Shown here: positions 54,714 through 63,894 of the stretch, piece after piece
Numbering within the stretch: position 1 is the first letter of the stretch
Layout of the letters: each line of letters opens with the position of its first letter
From: Piscinibacter sp. XHJ-5
Lineage (GTDB): Bacteria > Pseudomonadota > Gammaproteobacteria > Burkholderiales > Burkholderiaceae_C
Length of the DNA: 64,000 nt
Reading direction: 5' to 3'
Assembly: GCF_029855045.1 (NCBI RefSeq)
Contig: NZ_CP123228.1
Coordinates: 1,054,001 to 1,118,000, forward strand
Notes under the pieces: generated by a model
What the model saw: the letters and a program-made list of their open reading frames with translations, nothing else
What the model was told of the DNA's origin: nothing
Database searches by the model: none
Position numbers and translations under genes: made by a program

Positions 54714-56504
54714 ATGGCCCAGTACACCCCTCCGTTGCGCGACATGCAGTTCGTCCTGCACGAGCTGTTCAATGTCGTCGACGAGCTGAAGGCGATGCCG
54801 GCGCACGCGGAGATCGATGCCGACACGATCAACGCCGTGCTGGAGGAGGGCGGCAAGTTCGCCTCGCAGGTCACCGCGCCGCTGAACCAGATCGGCGACG
54901 AGCAGGGCTGCAAGCTCGATCCCGCGACGCACGAAGTGGCGACGCCCAAGGGATTCAAGGAGGCCTACCAGCAGTACATCGAGGGCGGCTGGCCGGCGCT
55001 GGCGGCCGATCCGGCCTACGGCGGCCAAGGCTTGCCGATCGTCGTCAACCAGTGCCTGTACGAGATGCTGAACTCGGCGAACCAGGCCTGGACCATGTAC
55101 CCCGGCCTCTCGCACGGCGCGTACGAGGCGCTGCATGCGCACGGCACGCCTGAGCAGAAGAAGACCTATCTGCCCAGGCTGGTCAGCGGGCAGTGGACCG
55201 GCACGATGTGCCTCACCGAAGCTCACTGCGGCACCGATCTCGGCCTGCTGCGCACCAAGGCCGAGCCGCAGGCCGACGGCACCTACCGGATCACCGGCAA
55301 CAAGATCTTCATTTCGGCAGGCGAGCACGACATGGCCGAGAACATCGTCCACCTCGTGCTGGCACGCCTGCCGGACGCGCCGCAAGGCTCCAAGGGCATC
55401 TCGCTGTTCATCGTGCCCAAGTTCCTGGTCACGCCAGAAGGCAGGATCGGCGCACGCAACGGCGTGTACTGCGGCGGTCTGGAGCACAAGATGGGCATCC
55501 ACGGCAACGCCACGGCGCAGATCGTGCTCGAAGGCGCGATCGGCACGCTGGTGGGCGAGCCCAACAAGGGCCTGCAGGCGATGTTCGTGATGATGAACGC
55601 CGCGCGCCTGGGTGTGGGCATGCAGTCGCTGGGCCTCACCGAAGTGGCCTACCAGAACGCGACGGCGTACGCGAAGGACCGCATCCAGATGCGCTCGCTG
55701 TCCGGCGCCAAGGCGACCGACAAGCCGGCCGATCCCATCATCGTGCACCCCGACGTTCGCAAGATGCTGCTGACCGCACGCGCCTATGCCGAGGGCGGCC
55801 GCGCATTCGCCATCTGGACGGCGCTGCAGATCGACAAGGAGCTGTCGTCCAGCGACGAGGACGAGCGCAAGGACGGCGCCGACCTGGTCGCGCTGGCCAC
55901 GCCGATCGTCAAGGCCTTCCTCACCGACAACGCATGGATCGCCACGTCGCATTGCATGCAGGTGTTCGGCGGCCATGGGTACATCAGGGAATGGGGCATG
56001 GAGCAGTTCGTGCGCGATGCCCGGATCAACATGATCTACGAGGGCACCAACACGATCCAGTCGCTCGACCTGCTGGGCCGCAAGGTGCTCGCCGACAACG
56101 GCGCCAAGCTGAAGAAGTTCGGCAAGCTGGTGCGCGATTTCGTCGAGGAAGAGGGCGTCGACGAGGCGATGCAGGAGTTCGTGAACCCGCTCGCCGACCT
56201 CGGCGAGAAGGTGACCAAGCTGACCACCGAGATCGGCATGAAGGCGTTCCAGAACGCCGACGAAGTAGGAGCCGCGGCGGTGGACTACCTGCGCGTCTGC
56301 GGCCACCTGGTGTTCGCGTACTTCTGGGCACGCATGGCCAAGGTGGCGCTCGCCAAGGCGGCATCGGGCGATCCCTTCTACAAGGCCAAGCTGGCCACCG
56401 CGCGCTTCTACTTCGCCAAGCTGCTGCCCGAGACCGCGAGCCTGATCCGCACCGCGCGTGCCGGGGCCAAGCCCATGATGGACGTCGAAGAGTCGCTGTT
56501 CTGA
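54714..56504 (+). CDS. Acyl-CoA dehydrogenase (fatty-acid beta-oxidation)
   Basis: A 596-residue flavoenzyme of the long AcCoA-dehydrogenase-C group, close in size to Pseudomonas FadE-type enzymes of this class. CLTEAHCGTDLGLLRTKA is the FAD motif and Glu443 in IYEGTNTIQ the catalytic base. LEHKMGIHGNAT is shared with the enzyme at 30085. AAGGAG is 7 bases before the ATG. It forms the 2-enoyl-CoA from a long-chain acyl-CoA. Followed by DUF2147, the bifunctional enzyme and thiolase, so this is the first step of a full cycle. Confidence 0.94.
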   Translation: MAQYTPPLRDMQFVLHELFNVVDELKAMPAHAEIDADTINAVLEEGGKFASQVTAPLNQIGDEQGCKLDPATHEVATPKGFKEAYQQYIEGGWPALAADPAYGGQGLPIVVNQCLYEMLNSANQAWTMYPGLSHGAYEALHAHGTPEQKKTYLPRLVSGQWTGTMCLTEAHCGTDLGLLRTKAEPQADGTYRITGNKIFISAGEHDMAENIVHLVLARLPDAPQGSKGISLFIVPKFLVTPEGRIGARNGVYCGGLEHKMGIHGNATAQIVLEGAIGTLVGEPNKGLQAMFVMMNAARLGVGMQSLGLTEVAYQNATAYAKDRIQMRSLSGAKATDKPADPIIVHPDVRKMLLTARAYAEGGRAFAIWTALQIDKELSSSDEDERKDGADLVALATPIVKAFLTDNAWIATSHCMQVFGGHGYIREWGMEQFVRDARINMIYEGTNTIQSLDLLGRKVLADNGAKLKKFGKLVRDFVEEEGVDEAMQEFVNPLADLGEKVTKLTTEIGMKAFQNADEVGAAAVDYLRVCGHLVFAYFWARMAKVALAKAASGDPFYKAKLATARFYFAKLLPETASLIRTARAGAKPMMDVEESLF

Positions 56505-56541
56505 TGCAATGCCGATCGCACGACAACTCAGGAGGAGCCGC

Positions 56542-56985
56542 ATGCTGAAGACTGTCCTCGCAGGCCTGGTGCTGGTCGCCCACGCCAGCGCCTTCGCCCA
56601 GGCCACCCCGGTCGGCCTGTGGAAGACGATCGACGACAAGACCAAGAAGGAGCGCTCGCTGGTGCGCATCGTGGACAGCGGCGGCACGCTGAGCGGCAGG
56701 ATCGAGAAGCGCCTCGATCCCGACGCCAAGGCCGGCGACACCTGCGACAAGTGCTCGGACGATCGGAAGGACAAGCCCATCCTCGGCCTCGAGCTCCTGC
56801 GCGGCGTCAAGAAGAGCGCCAGTGGCGAGAACCGCTGGGACGGCGGCACGATTCTCGATCCCGAAGACGGAAAGACCTACAAGGTGCTGCTGACGCCCGT
56901 GGATGAGGGCAAGCGCCTCGACGTGCGCGGCTACATCGGCATGCCCATGCTGGGGCGCACGCAAACCTGGATCCGCGTCGAGTGA
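56542..56985 (+). CDS. DUF2147 domain-containing periplasmic protein
   Basis: A 147-residue protein with signal peptide (MLKTVLAGLVLVAHASAFAQ). PVGLWKTIDDKTKKERSLVR and GGTILDPEDGKTYKVLL are the DUF2147 hallmarks; the fold is a small lipocalin-like barrel. A CDKCSDD pair of Cys is notable in the loop region. GGAGGAG lies 7 bases before the ATG. DUF2147 genes commonly sit inside beta-oxidation operons in Burkholderiales, as here. Its ligand may be a fatty acid; unproven. Confidence 0.9.
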   Translation: MLKTVLAGLVLVAHASAFAQATPVGLWKTIDDKTKKERSLVRIVDSGGTLSGRIEKRLDPDAKAGDTCDKCSDDRKDKPILGLELLRGVKKSASGENRWDGGTILDPEDGKTYKVLLTPVDEGKRLDVRGYIGMPMLGRTQTWIRVE

Positions 56986-57020
56986 GCTCGACGCCCGATG
57001 CACACAACCAAGGAAAGACC

Positions 57021-59405
57021 ATGAATCGATTTCCCGTGCGCAAGGTCGCCGTGCTGGGCGCCGGCGTCATGGGCGCGCAGATCGCCGCCCATCTCGTCAA
57101 TGTCAAGGTGCCGGTCGTGCTGTTCGACCTGGCGGCCAAGGAAGGCCCGAAGAACGGCATCGTCACCAGGGCAGTGGAGGGGCTGAAGAAGCTGAAGCCG
57201 TCGCCGCTGGGCGTCGCCGAGGATGCGGCGCTGATCGAGCAGGCCAACTACGACGAGCACCTCGACAAGCTGCGCGAGTGCGACCTCGTCATCGAGGCGA
57301 TCGCCGAACGCATGGACTGGAAGCTCGACCTGTACAAGAAGATCGCTCCGGCCATCGCGCCGCATGCGATCGTCGCCTCGAACACGTCCGGACTGTCGAT
57401 CACCAGGCTGTCCGAGGTGCTGCCCGAGGAGATCAAGCCGCGCTTCTGCGGGATCCATTTCTTCAACCCGCCGCGCTACATGTTCCTGGTCGAGCTGATC
57501 CCGACGCCGACCACCCGGCCGGAGATCCTCGACCAGCTCGAAGCCTTCGTGACCACCTCGGTCGGGAAGGGCGTGGTGCGCGCCAAGGACACGCCGAACT
57601 TCGTGGCCAACCGCGTCGGCATCGCCGGCATGCTGGCCACGATGAAGGAAGCCGAGAACTTCGGCCTGTCATACGACATCGTCGACGACCTCACCGGCAA
57701 GAAGCTGGGCCGGGCGAGCTCCGGCACCTTCCGCACCGCGGACGTGGTCGGAATCGACACGATGGCGCACGTCATCAAGACGCTGCAGGACAACCTCGGC
57801 AACGATCCGTTCTTCCCGTCGTACGCGACGCCTGCCGTCGTCAAGCAGCTGATCGACAAGGGCGCGCTCGGCCAGAAGAGCGGCGCGGGTTTCTACAAGA
57901 AGGTGGGCAAGGACATCCTGCGCCTCGATCCCGCCACCGGCGAGTACGTGACCGGCGGCAAGAAGGCCGAGGAGATCGTCGCGCGCATGCTGAAGAAGCC
58001 GCCGGCCGAGCGCCTCAAGCTGCTGCGCGAGTCCACCAACCCGCAGGCGCAATTCCTGTGGGCCGTCCTGCGCGACGGCTTCCACTATGCCGCGGTGCAC
58101 CTGGGCGACATCGCCGAAAGCGCGCGCGACGTCGACTTCGCGATGCGCTGGGGTTTCGGCACCAGCCAGGGTCCGTTCGAGCTGTGGCAGCAAGCCGGCT
58201 GGAAGCAGGTCGCCGAATGGGTGAAGGCCGACATAGACGCCGGCAAGGCACTGAGCAAGGCGCCGCTGCCGGACTGGGTGTTCGATGGCCGCGACGGGGT
58301 GCACACGCCGGAAGGCTCGTGGAGCCCGTCGCAGAAGCGCTACGTGCCGCGCAGCACGCTGCCGGTGTACCGGCGCCAGCGCTTCCCGGAGAGCCTGGCC
58401 GGCGACGGCGCGGCGGCGCCGCTGAAGGCCGGCACCGAGCTTTTCAAGAACGACGAGGTGCGTGTCTGGACGCTCGACGATGAAGTCGTGATCGCGAGCA
58501 TCACCGCCAAGCTGCACCTCATCAGCCCGACCGTGACCGAGGGCCTGCTGAAAGCGCTGGAGCTCGCCGAGGCGAAGTACAAGGGCCTGGTGATCTGGTC
58601 GCCCGACGACGTGTTCTCGGCCGGTGCCAACCTCGAGGCGCTGATGCCGGTGTTCATGAAGAGCGGCGGCAAGGGCATCGCGCCGGAGGAGAAGAAGCTG
58701 CAGGACATGATGCTGCGGCTGCGCTATGCGCAGGTGCCGGTCGTGTCGGCGATCCGCGGCATCGCGCTGGGCGGCGGCTGCGAGGTCGCCATCCACTGCG
58801 CCAAGCGCGTGGCGGCGATGGAAAGCTACATGGGCTTCGTCGAAGTGGGCGTCGGCCTGATCCCGGGCGGCGGCGGGCTCACATACGTGGCGCGGCGCGC
58901 CGCGGAGATGGCCGCGGCCGGCAATGCCAACGCCGAGCTCTTCCAGTTCCTGAAGGACGGCTTCACCAGCGCCGCGATGGCCAAGGTGGGGACCAGCGCG
59001 ATCGAGTCGCGCAAGCTCGGCTACCTGCTCGACACCGACACCATCGTGCCGAACAAGGACGAGCTGCTCCACGTGGCGCTGGCCGAGGCGAAGGCCATGC
59101 ACGAGGCGGGCTACCGTCCGCCGCTGAAGCGGCTGTTCCCGGTGGCGGGCCGCAACGCCAAGGCCACCATCCAGGGCCAGCTGGTCAACATGCGCGACGG
59201 CGGCTTCATCAGCCAGCACGATTTCCACATCTCTTCGCTGATCGCCGACGTGGTGACCGGCGGCGACGTCGATGCGGGCTCGCTGGTGAGCGAGGAATAC
59301 CTGATGTCGATCGAACGCAAGCACTTCTGCGGCCTGCTCGACCACCCGAAGACGCAGGAACGCATCATGGGAATGCTGCAGACCGGCAAGCCGGTCCGCA
59401 ACTGA
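57021..59405 (+). CDS. 3-hydroxyacyl-CoA dehydrogenase/enoyl-CoA hydratase, FadN type
   Basis: A 794-residue bifunctional enzyme with the dehydrogenase first, the reverse of E. coli FadB. The NAD motif is VLGAGVMGAQIAAHL (residues 11-25). The catalytic region GIHFFNPPRYM has the dehydrogenase His. The crotonase half (about 480-700) has GIALGGGCE and, 20 residues later, MGFVE; both hydratase glutamates are present. This order matches Bacillus FadN. It works with the thiolase 13 bases downstream. AAGGAAAG precedes the ATG. Confidence 0.94.
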   Translation: MNRFPVRKVAVLGAGVMGAQIAAHLVNVKVPVVLFDLAAKEGPKNGIVTRAVEGLKKLKPSPLGVAEDAALIEQANYDEHLDKLRECDLVIEAIAERMDWKLDLYKKIAPAIAPHAIVASNTSGLSITRLSEVLPEEIKPRFCGIHFFNPPRYMFLVELIPTPTTRPEILDQLEAFVTTSVGKGVVRAKDTPNFVANRVGIAGMLATMKEAENFGLSYDIVDDLTGKKLGRASSGTFRTADVVGIDTMAHVIKTLQDNLGNDPFFPSYATPAVVKQLIDKGALGQKSGAGFYKKVGKDILRLDPATGEYVTGGKKAEEIVARMLKKPPAERLKLLRESTNPQAQFLWAVLRDGFHYAAVHLGDIAESARDVDFAMRWGFGTSQGPFELWQQAGWKQVAEWVKADIDAGKALSKAPLPDWVFDGRDGVHTPEGSWSPSQKRYVPRSTLPVYRRQRFPESLAGDGAAAPLKAGTELFKNDEVRVWTLDDEVVIASITAKLHLISPTVTEGLLKALELAEAKYKGLVIWSPDDVFSAGANLEALMPVFMKSGGKGIAPEEKKLQDMMLRLRYAQVPVVSAIRGIALGGGCEVAIHCAKRVAAMESYMGFVEVGVGLIPGGGGLTYVARRAAEMAAAGNANAELFQFLKDGFTSAAMAKVGTSAIESRKLGYLLDTDTIVPNKDELLHVALAEAKAMHEAGYRPPLKRLFPVAGRNAKATIQGQLVNMRDGGFISQHDFHISSLIADVVTGGDVDAGSLVSEEYLMSIERKHFCGLLDHPKTQERIMGMLQTGKPVRN

Positions 59406-59418
59406 TCGGAGCACACAA

Positions 59419-60615
59419 ATGAGCAAGCAAGTTCAAGACGCCTACATCGTCGCTGCCACACGCACCCCGATCGGCAAGTCGGGCCGCGGCTGCTTCAGGA
59501 ACACGCGCCCCGACGATCTGCTGGTCGCCGCGATCCGCAGTGCGATGACGCAGGTCCCCACGCTCGATCCCAAGGCGATCGAAGACGCCATCATCGGCTG
59601 CTCGTTCCCCGAGGGTGAGCAGGGCATGAACATGGCGCGCATCGCGGTGCAGCTGGCCTTCTCGCATCCGGTGGCCGGCGTCACGGTCAACCGCTTCTGC
59701 GCGTCCGGCGTCACCGCGATCCAGATGGCCGCCGATCGCATCCGCGTCGGCGAAGCCGACGTGCTGATCGCCGGCGGCGCCGAATCGATGAGCCTGGTGC
59801 CGATGGGCGGCAACAAGCCGTCGTTCAACCCCGAGGTGTTCGCCAAGGACGAGAACGTCGGCATCGCCTACGGCATGGGCCTCACCGCCGAAAAGGTGGC
59901 CGCGCAATGGAAGGTCGGTCGCGAGGCGCAGGACGCCTTTGCGCTCGAGTCGCACCTGCGCGCGCTGAAGGCGCAGCAGGCCGGCGAGTTCGCCGACGAG
60001 ATCACGCCGATCGACGTGATCGACCGCTTCCCCGACCTGGCCACGGGCGAGCCGGGCACGAAGACACGCACCGTCAAGCTCGACGAGGGGCCGCGTCCCG
60101 ACACCTCGCTGGAGGGCCTGGCCAAGCTCAAGCCGGTGTTCGCCGCGAAGGGCAGCGTCACCGCCGGCAACAGCTCGCAGACCAGCGACGGTGCCGGCGC
60201 CCTGGTCCTGGCAAGCGAAAAGGCCATCAAGCAATACGACCTGAAGCCACTGGCCCGCTTCGTCAGCTTCGCCGCGCGCGGCGTGCCGCCCGAGATCATG
60301 GGCATCGGCCCGATCGAGGCGATCCCCGCGGCGCTGCGCTACGCCGGGCTGAACCTCGCGGACATCGACTGGATCGAGTTGAACGAAGCGTTCGCCGCGC
60401 AGTCGCTGGCGGTGATCAACAGCGTCGGCCTCGACCCGGCCAAGGTCAACCCGATGGGCGGCGCGATCGCCCTCGGGCATCCGCTGGGCGCCACCGGCGC
60501 GATCCGCGCGGCGACCGTGGTGCATGCGCTGCGCCGGCGCAACCTCAAGTACGGCATGGTGACGATGTGCGTGGGCACCGGCCAGGGCGCGGCCGGCATC
60601 TTCGAGCGCGTCTGA
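59419..60615 (+). CDS. fadA: Acetyl-CoA C-acyltransferase (thiolase)
   Basis: A 398-residue thiolase. The nucleophile is Cys94 in NRFCASG, His354 in ALGHPLGATGA and the second Cys384 in MCVGTGQGAAG. All three are present, so it should be active. It cleaves 3-ketoacyl-CoA to acetyl-CoA and a shortened acyl-CoA. It ends the beta-oxidation core; two short hairpins lie in the gap before the next gene. Confidence 0.95.
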   Translation: MSKQVQDAYIVAATRTPIGKSGRGCFRNTRPDDLLVAAIRSAMTQVPTLDPKAIEDAIIGCSFPEGEQGMNMARIAVQLAFSHPVAGVTVNRFCASGVTAIQMAADRIRVGEADVLIAGGAESMSLVPMGGNKPSFNPEVFAKDENVGIAYGMGLTAEKVAAQWKVGREAQDAFALESHLRALKAQQAGEFADEITPIDVIDRFPDLATGEPGTKTRTVKLDEGPRPDTSLEGLAKLKPVFAAKGSVTAGNSSQTSDGAGALVLASEKAIKQYDLKPLARFVSFAARGVPPEIMGIGPIEAIPAALRYAGLNLADIDWIELNEAFAAQSLAVINSVGLDPAKVNPMGGAIALGHPLGATGAIRAATVVHALRRRNLKYGMVTMCVGTGQGAAGIFERV

Positions 60616-60629
60616 CGAAGCAAGAAGAG

Positions 60630-60667
60630 GCCGCCACAAGCGGCCCTTCCTCGCCGCCACAAGCGGC
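60630..60667. repeat. Duplicated hairpin GCCGCCACAAGCGGC x2
   Basis: Two identical 15-base hairpins (stem GCCGC/GCGGC, loop CACAA) at 60630-60644 and 60653-60667, period 23 bases. They lie between the thiolase and alpha/beta-hydrolase genes. They may lower or stabilise downstream message. Confidence 0.75.
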
Positions 60668-60699
60668 ACCTATTCGCGAAGTGAAGGAGGGCGTCGGTG

Positions 60700-61569
60700 A
60701 TGCAGCCATGTGACCTCACGTCGACCGGCGGCGCGACCATCGCGTCGCGCTTCTACGAGCCGCCGGGCCGGCCGCGCGCGGCCGTCGTCATCGGCGGCGC
60801 GATGGGCGTGAAGCAGGACTACTACGCCGCCTTCGCGCAATGGCTGGCGGCACAGGGCTACCTCGTCGCCAGCTTCGACTACCGCGGCATGGGCGACTCC
60901 CGCCACGGACCGCTGCGCGAGTTGCGCGCCGACCTGTTCGACTGGGCCGCCGATTTCGACACCGTGATCGCCGCGACGCTGCTGCGCGGGGGCGGCGCGC
61001 CGCTGTACCTGATCGGACACAGCCTGGGCGCGCAGCTGCCGGGACTGCTCACGCACCGCGACCGAGTCGCCGGCATGGTCTCGGTGGCGGCCGGGAGCGG
61101 CTACTGGCGCGACAACGCGCCCCAGCTCAAGCGCATGGTGCTGTACTTCTGGCATGTCCTGGTGCCGGTGGCGACGAAGCTGTTCGGCTACTTCCCGGGT
61201 CGCCGGCTGCGCAAGGTCGGCGACCTGCCGGTCGGCGTCGTGCTGCAGTGGCGCAAGTGGTGCCTGAACCCGCGCTACCACGTCGGCGCCGAGGGCACGC
61301 CGGTGCGCGAGAAGTTCGAGGGCGCCCGCTTTCCGCTGGTCGCGTTGTCCATCACCGACGACGAGCTGATGACCGAACGCGGCACGCATGTCCTGGTCGA
61401 CTGCTATGCCAACGCACCGCGCCGCGTCGAGCGCATCGCGCCGGCCGACGTCCATGCGCGCCGCATCGGGCATTTCGGTTTCTTCCGCGAGCAATTCCAG
61501 ACGTCCTTGTGGCAACGCACCGTGCTGCTGCTGCAGGGATTCCAGCCATCACAGGAGACAGCAGCATGA
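60700..61569 (+). CDS. Alpha/beta hydrolase
   Basis: A 289-residue hydrolase. GGAMGVKQDYY holds the oxyanion loop, FDYRGMGDS follows, and the nucleophile elbow is GHSLGAQ. A His near the end (RIGHFGFF) could complete the triad. AAGGAGG precedes the start; a GTG 3 bases earlier is an equal alternative. It overlaps the next gene by 4 bases (ATGA). In a fatty-acid operon, it may cleave an acyl ester or thioester; not known. Confidence 0.88.
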   Translation: MQPCDLTSTGGATIASRFYEPPGRPRAAVVIGGAMGVKQDYYAAFAQWLAAQGYLVASFDYRGMGDSRHGPLRELRADLFDWAADFDTVIAATLLRGGGAPLYLIGHSLGAQLPGLLTHRDRVAGMVSVAAGSGYWRDNAPQLKRMVLYFWHVLVPVATKLFGYFPGRRLRKVGDLPVGVVLQWRKWCLNPRYHVGAEGTPVREKFEGARFPLVALSITDDELMTERGTHVLVDCYANAPRRVERIAPADVHARRIGHFGFFREQFQTSLWQRTVLLLQGFQPSQETAA

Positions 61570-62330
61570 GCATCAAGACGGCCACCCTGAACGGCGTCGC
61601 GACCATCGAGATCGCACGGCCCGAGAAGAAGAACGCGATCACGATGGCGATGTACGCCGCGATGGGCGAGGCGCTGCGCGCGGCCAATGCCGAGGCATCG
61701 GTGCGCGCGGTGCTGATCACCGGCCAGCCGGGCATCTTCACGTCGGGCAACGACCTCGAGGACTTCATGCAGCGCCCGGCGCAGGGTGCGGACTCGCCGG
61801 TGTTCGAATTCATGAAGGCGCTGCACGGCAGCGAGAAGCCGGTGGTGGCGGCGGTCACGGGCCCAGCGATCGGCATCGGCACGACGATGCTGCTGCACTG
61901 CGACCTGGTCTACGTGTCCGACGAGGCCAAGCTTGCGATGCCGTTCACCAGCCTCGGCCTGGTCCCGGAGTTCGCCTCCAGCCTGATCCTGCCGTCGCTG
62001 CTGGGCCATGCGAAGGCGGCCGAGAAGCTGCTGCTCGGCGACCCGTTCGGGCCGCAGGACGCCGTCGACCTGGGCTTGGCCAACGCGGTGCTGCCGGCCG
62101 GCGAGGTGGTCGGCCATGCGCGCCGCATCGCCGAGCGCTTCAACACGCTGCCGCCGGCTGCGGTGCGCGAGAGCAAGAAGCTGATGCGCCGTGCCGTCAG
62201 CGAGCGCGTGCTGGAGACCATCGCGGCCGAAGGCGGCGTCTTTCGCGAGCGGTTGTCGAGCCCCGAGGCGCGCGAAGCCTTCAGCGCCTTCTTCCAGAAG
62301 CGCAAGCCCGACTTCTCGCAGTTCTCCTGA
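61566..62330 (+). CDS. Crotonase-family delta3,delta2-enoyl-CoA isomerase-like protein
   Basis: A 254-residue crotonase. It lacks both hydratase glutamates: AIGIGTTM replaces GGGCE, and PFTSLG has no Glu. Instead Glu135 in LGLVPEFASS occupies the position used by peroxisomal enoyl-CoA isomerases (LGxxPE.xSS). Thus an isomerase for unsaturated fatty acids fits better than a hydratase. It would feed delta2-enoyl-CoA to the FadN-type enzyme. ATGA overlap with the hydrolase gene. A non-catalytic or other crotonase activity is possible. Confidence 0.88.
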   Translation: MSIKTATLNGVATIEIARPEKKNAITMAMYAAMGEALRAANAEASVRAVLITGQPGIFTSGNDLEDFMQRPAQGADSPVFEFMKALHGSEKPVVAAVTGPAIGIGTTMLLHCDLVYVSDEAKLAMPFTSLGLVPEFASSLILPSLLGHAKAAEKLLLGDPFGPQDAVDLGLANAVLPAGEVVGHARRIAERFNTLPPAAVRESKKLMRRAVSERVLETIAAEGGVFRERLSSPEAREAFSAFFQKRKPDFSQFS

Positions 62331-62341
62331 TCCGTCGCGGC

Positions 62342-63067
62342 ATGTCGCTGGCGCTCAAGCTGACGCTCGCGCCGCTGCTGGTGGCGCAGGCATTGAGCAC
62401 GCGACGGCGTGCGCCTGTGCTGCCCGAAGCCGCGGGGCCGCGCAGCGGCGAGATCGGCGACGGACGGCGCCTGCGCCTGCTGATCGTCGGCGATTCGTCG
62501 GGAGCGGGCGTCGGTGTGCCGACGCAAGACATCGCGCTCGCCGGCTACCTGAGCCGCACCCTCGCGCTTGAGGCGCGCGCGAAGGTTCAATGGCAGCTGG
62601 TCGCGCGCAGCGGCATCACGTCGGCGCAAGCGCTCGAGCTGGTCCAGTCCGAGCGTCCGCCACGCGCCGACGTGGCAGTGGCAGTGCTGGGCGTCAACGA
62701 CGTCATCGACCAGGTCCCGGTGCAGCGGGCGGTGCAGCACCGGGCGGCGCTCGCCGACTGGCTGATCGCCCACGCGGGCGTTCGCCATGTCGTCTTCGCG
62801 CCGCTGCCGCCGGTGCACCAGTTCCCCTTGTTGCCGCAGCCGCTGCGGTGGATCATGGGCCGCGACGCGCGGCGGCACGACGAGGCCCTGGCGCGATGGG
62901 CCGGCACACGCGAGAACGTCTCGCACGTGCCCATAGCGATCACCCTCGATGCGAGCTGCATGGCGTCGGACGGCTTCCACCCGGGCGAGCCGGTGTACCG
63001 GGTCTGCGGTGAGGCGCTCGCACGCCACATCGCCATCACTTTCCCAGCGTCGGAGACTCATCCATGA
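62342..63067 (+). CDS. SGNH/GDSL-family hydrolase
   Basis: A 241-residue hydrolase. Block I is VGDSSGAGVG with Ser52, block III LGVNDVIDQ supplies the Asn, and block V SDGFHPGE supplies Asp and His. The N terminus (MSLALKLTLAPLLVAQAL) is hydrophobic and may be a signal anchor. It overlaps the next gene by 4 bases. Likely a lysophospholipase or thioesterase acting at the membrane; substrate unknown. Confidence 0.9.
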   Translation: MSLALKLTLAPLLVAQALSTRRRAPVLPEAAGPRSGEIGDGRRLRLLIVGDSSGAGVGVPTQDIALAGYLSRTLALEARAKVQWQLVARSGITSAQALELVQSERPPRADVAVAVLGVNDVIDQVPVQRAVQHRAALADWLIAHAGVRHVVFAPLPPVHQFPLLPQPLRWIMGRDARRHDEALARWAGTRENVSHVPIAITLDASCMASDGFHPGEPVYRVCGEALARHIAITFPASETHP

Positions 63068-63894
63068 ACCTGAACGGCAAGACTCTCTTCATCACGGGCG
63101 CGTCGCGCGGCATCGGGCTGGCGATCGCCAAGCGCGCAGCGAAGGACGGCGCCAACATCGTCATCGCCGCGAAGACCGCCGAGACGAATCCCAAGCTGCC
63201 CGGCACCATCTACTCGGCCGCGGCCGAGATCGTCGAGGCGGGCGGACGCGCGCTGCCGCTGCAGACCGACATCCGCGACGAGGCGAGCGTCGTCGCCGCC
63301 ATGCAGCAGGCGGTGGAGGAATTCGGCGGCATCGACATCCTGGTCAACAACGCCAGCGCCATCAGCCTCACGCCGACGCCGGCGACGCAGATGAAGCGCT
63401 TCGACCTGATGTTCGGCGTGAACGTGCGCGGCACCTACCTGTGCACCCAGACCTGCCTGCCGCATCTCATCCGGTCGGCGCAGGCCGGGCGCAACCCGCA
63501 TGTGCTGAACATGTCGCCGCCGCTGTCGATGAAGACGCACTGGTTCCAGGGGCACGTGGCCTACACGATGGCCAAGTACGGCATGAGCGAATGCACGCTG
63601 GGGCATGCCGGCGAATTCAAGCCGCACGGCATCGGGGTGAACAGCCTGTGGCCGCGCACCGCGATCGCCACCGCGGCGTTGCAGATGATTCCCGGCGTCG
63701 ACATCAACAAGTGCCGCAAGCCGGAGATCCTGGCCGATGCGGCCTACCTGGTGCTCACCAGCGATGCGAAGACGACCACCGGCAACTTCTTCATCGACGA
63801 CACGCTGCTCGCGCAGCACGGGATCACCGACCTCGACTCCTACAGCGTCGTGCCGGGCACGAAGGAGTTCATCCCGGACTTCTTCGTCGATTGA
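63064..63894 (+). CDS. HSDL2-like short-chain dehydrogenase
   Basis: A 276-residue SDR. TGASRGIG at residues 11-18 binds the cofactor, KTAETNPKLPGTI after the second strand is the hallmark of the hydroxysteroid-dehydrogenase-like-2 group, and YTMAK is the catalytic Tyr-Lys pair. FIDDTLLAQHG near the end is also typical. Relatives take part in fatty-acid or sterol metabolism. It is the last gene of the beta-oxidation operon and overlaps the end of a gene on the other strand. Confidence 0.9.
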   Translation: MNLNGKTLFITGASRGIGLAIAKRAAKDGANIVIAAKTAETNPKLPGTIYSAAAEIVEAGGRALPLQTDIRDEASVVAAMQQAVEEFGGIDILVNNASAISLTPTPATQMKRFDLMFGVNVRGTYLCTQTCLPHLIRSAQAGRNPHVLNMSPPLSMKTHWFQGHVAYTMAKYGMSECTLGHAGEFKPHGIGVNSLWPRTAIATAALQMIPGVDINKCRKPEILADAAYLVLTSDAKTTTGNFFIDDTLLAQHGITDLDSYSVVPGTKEFIPDFFVD

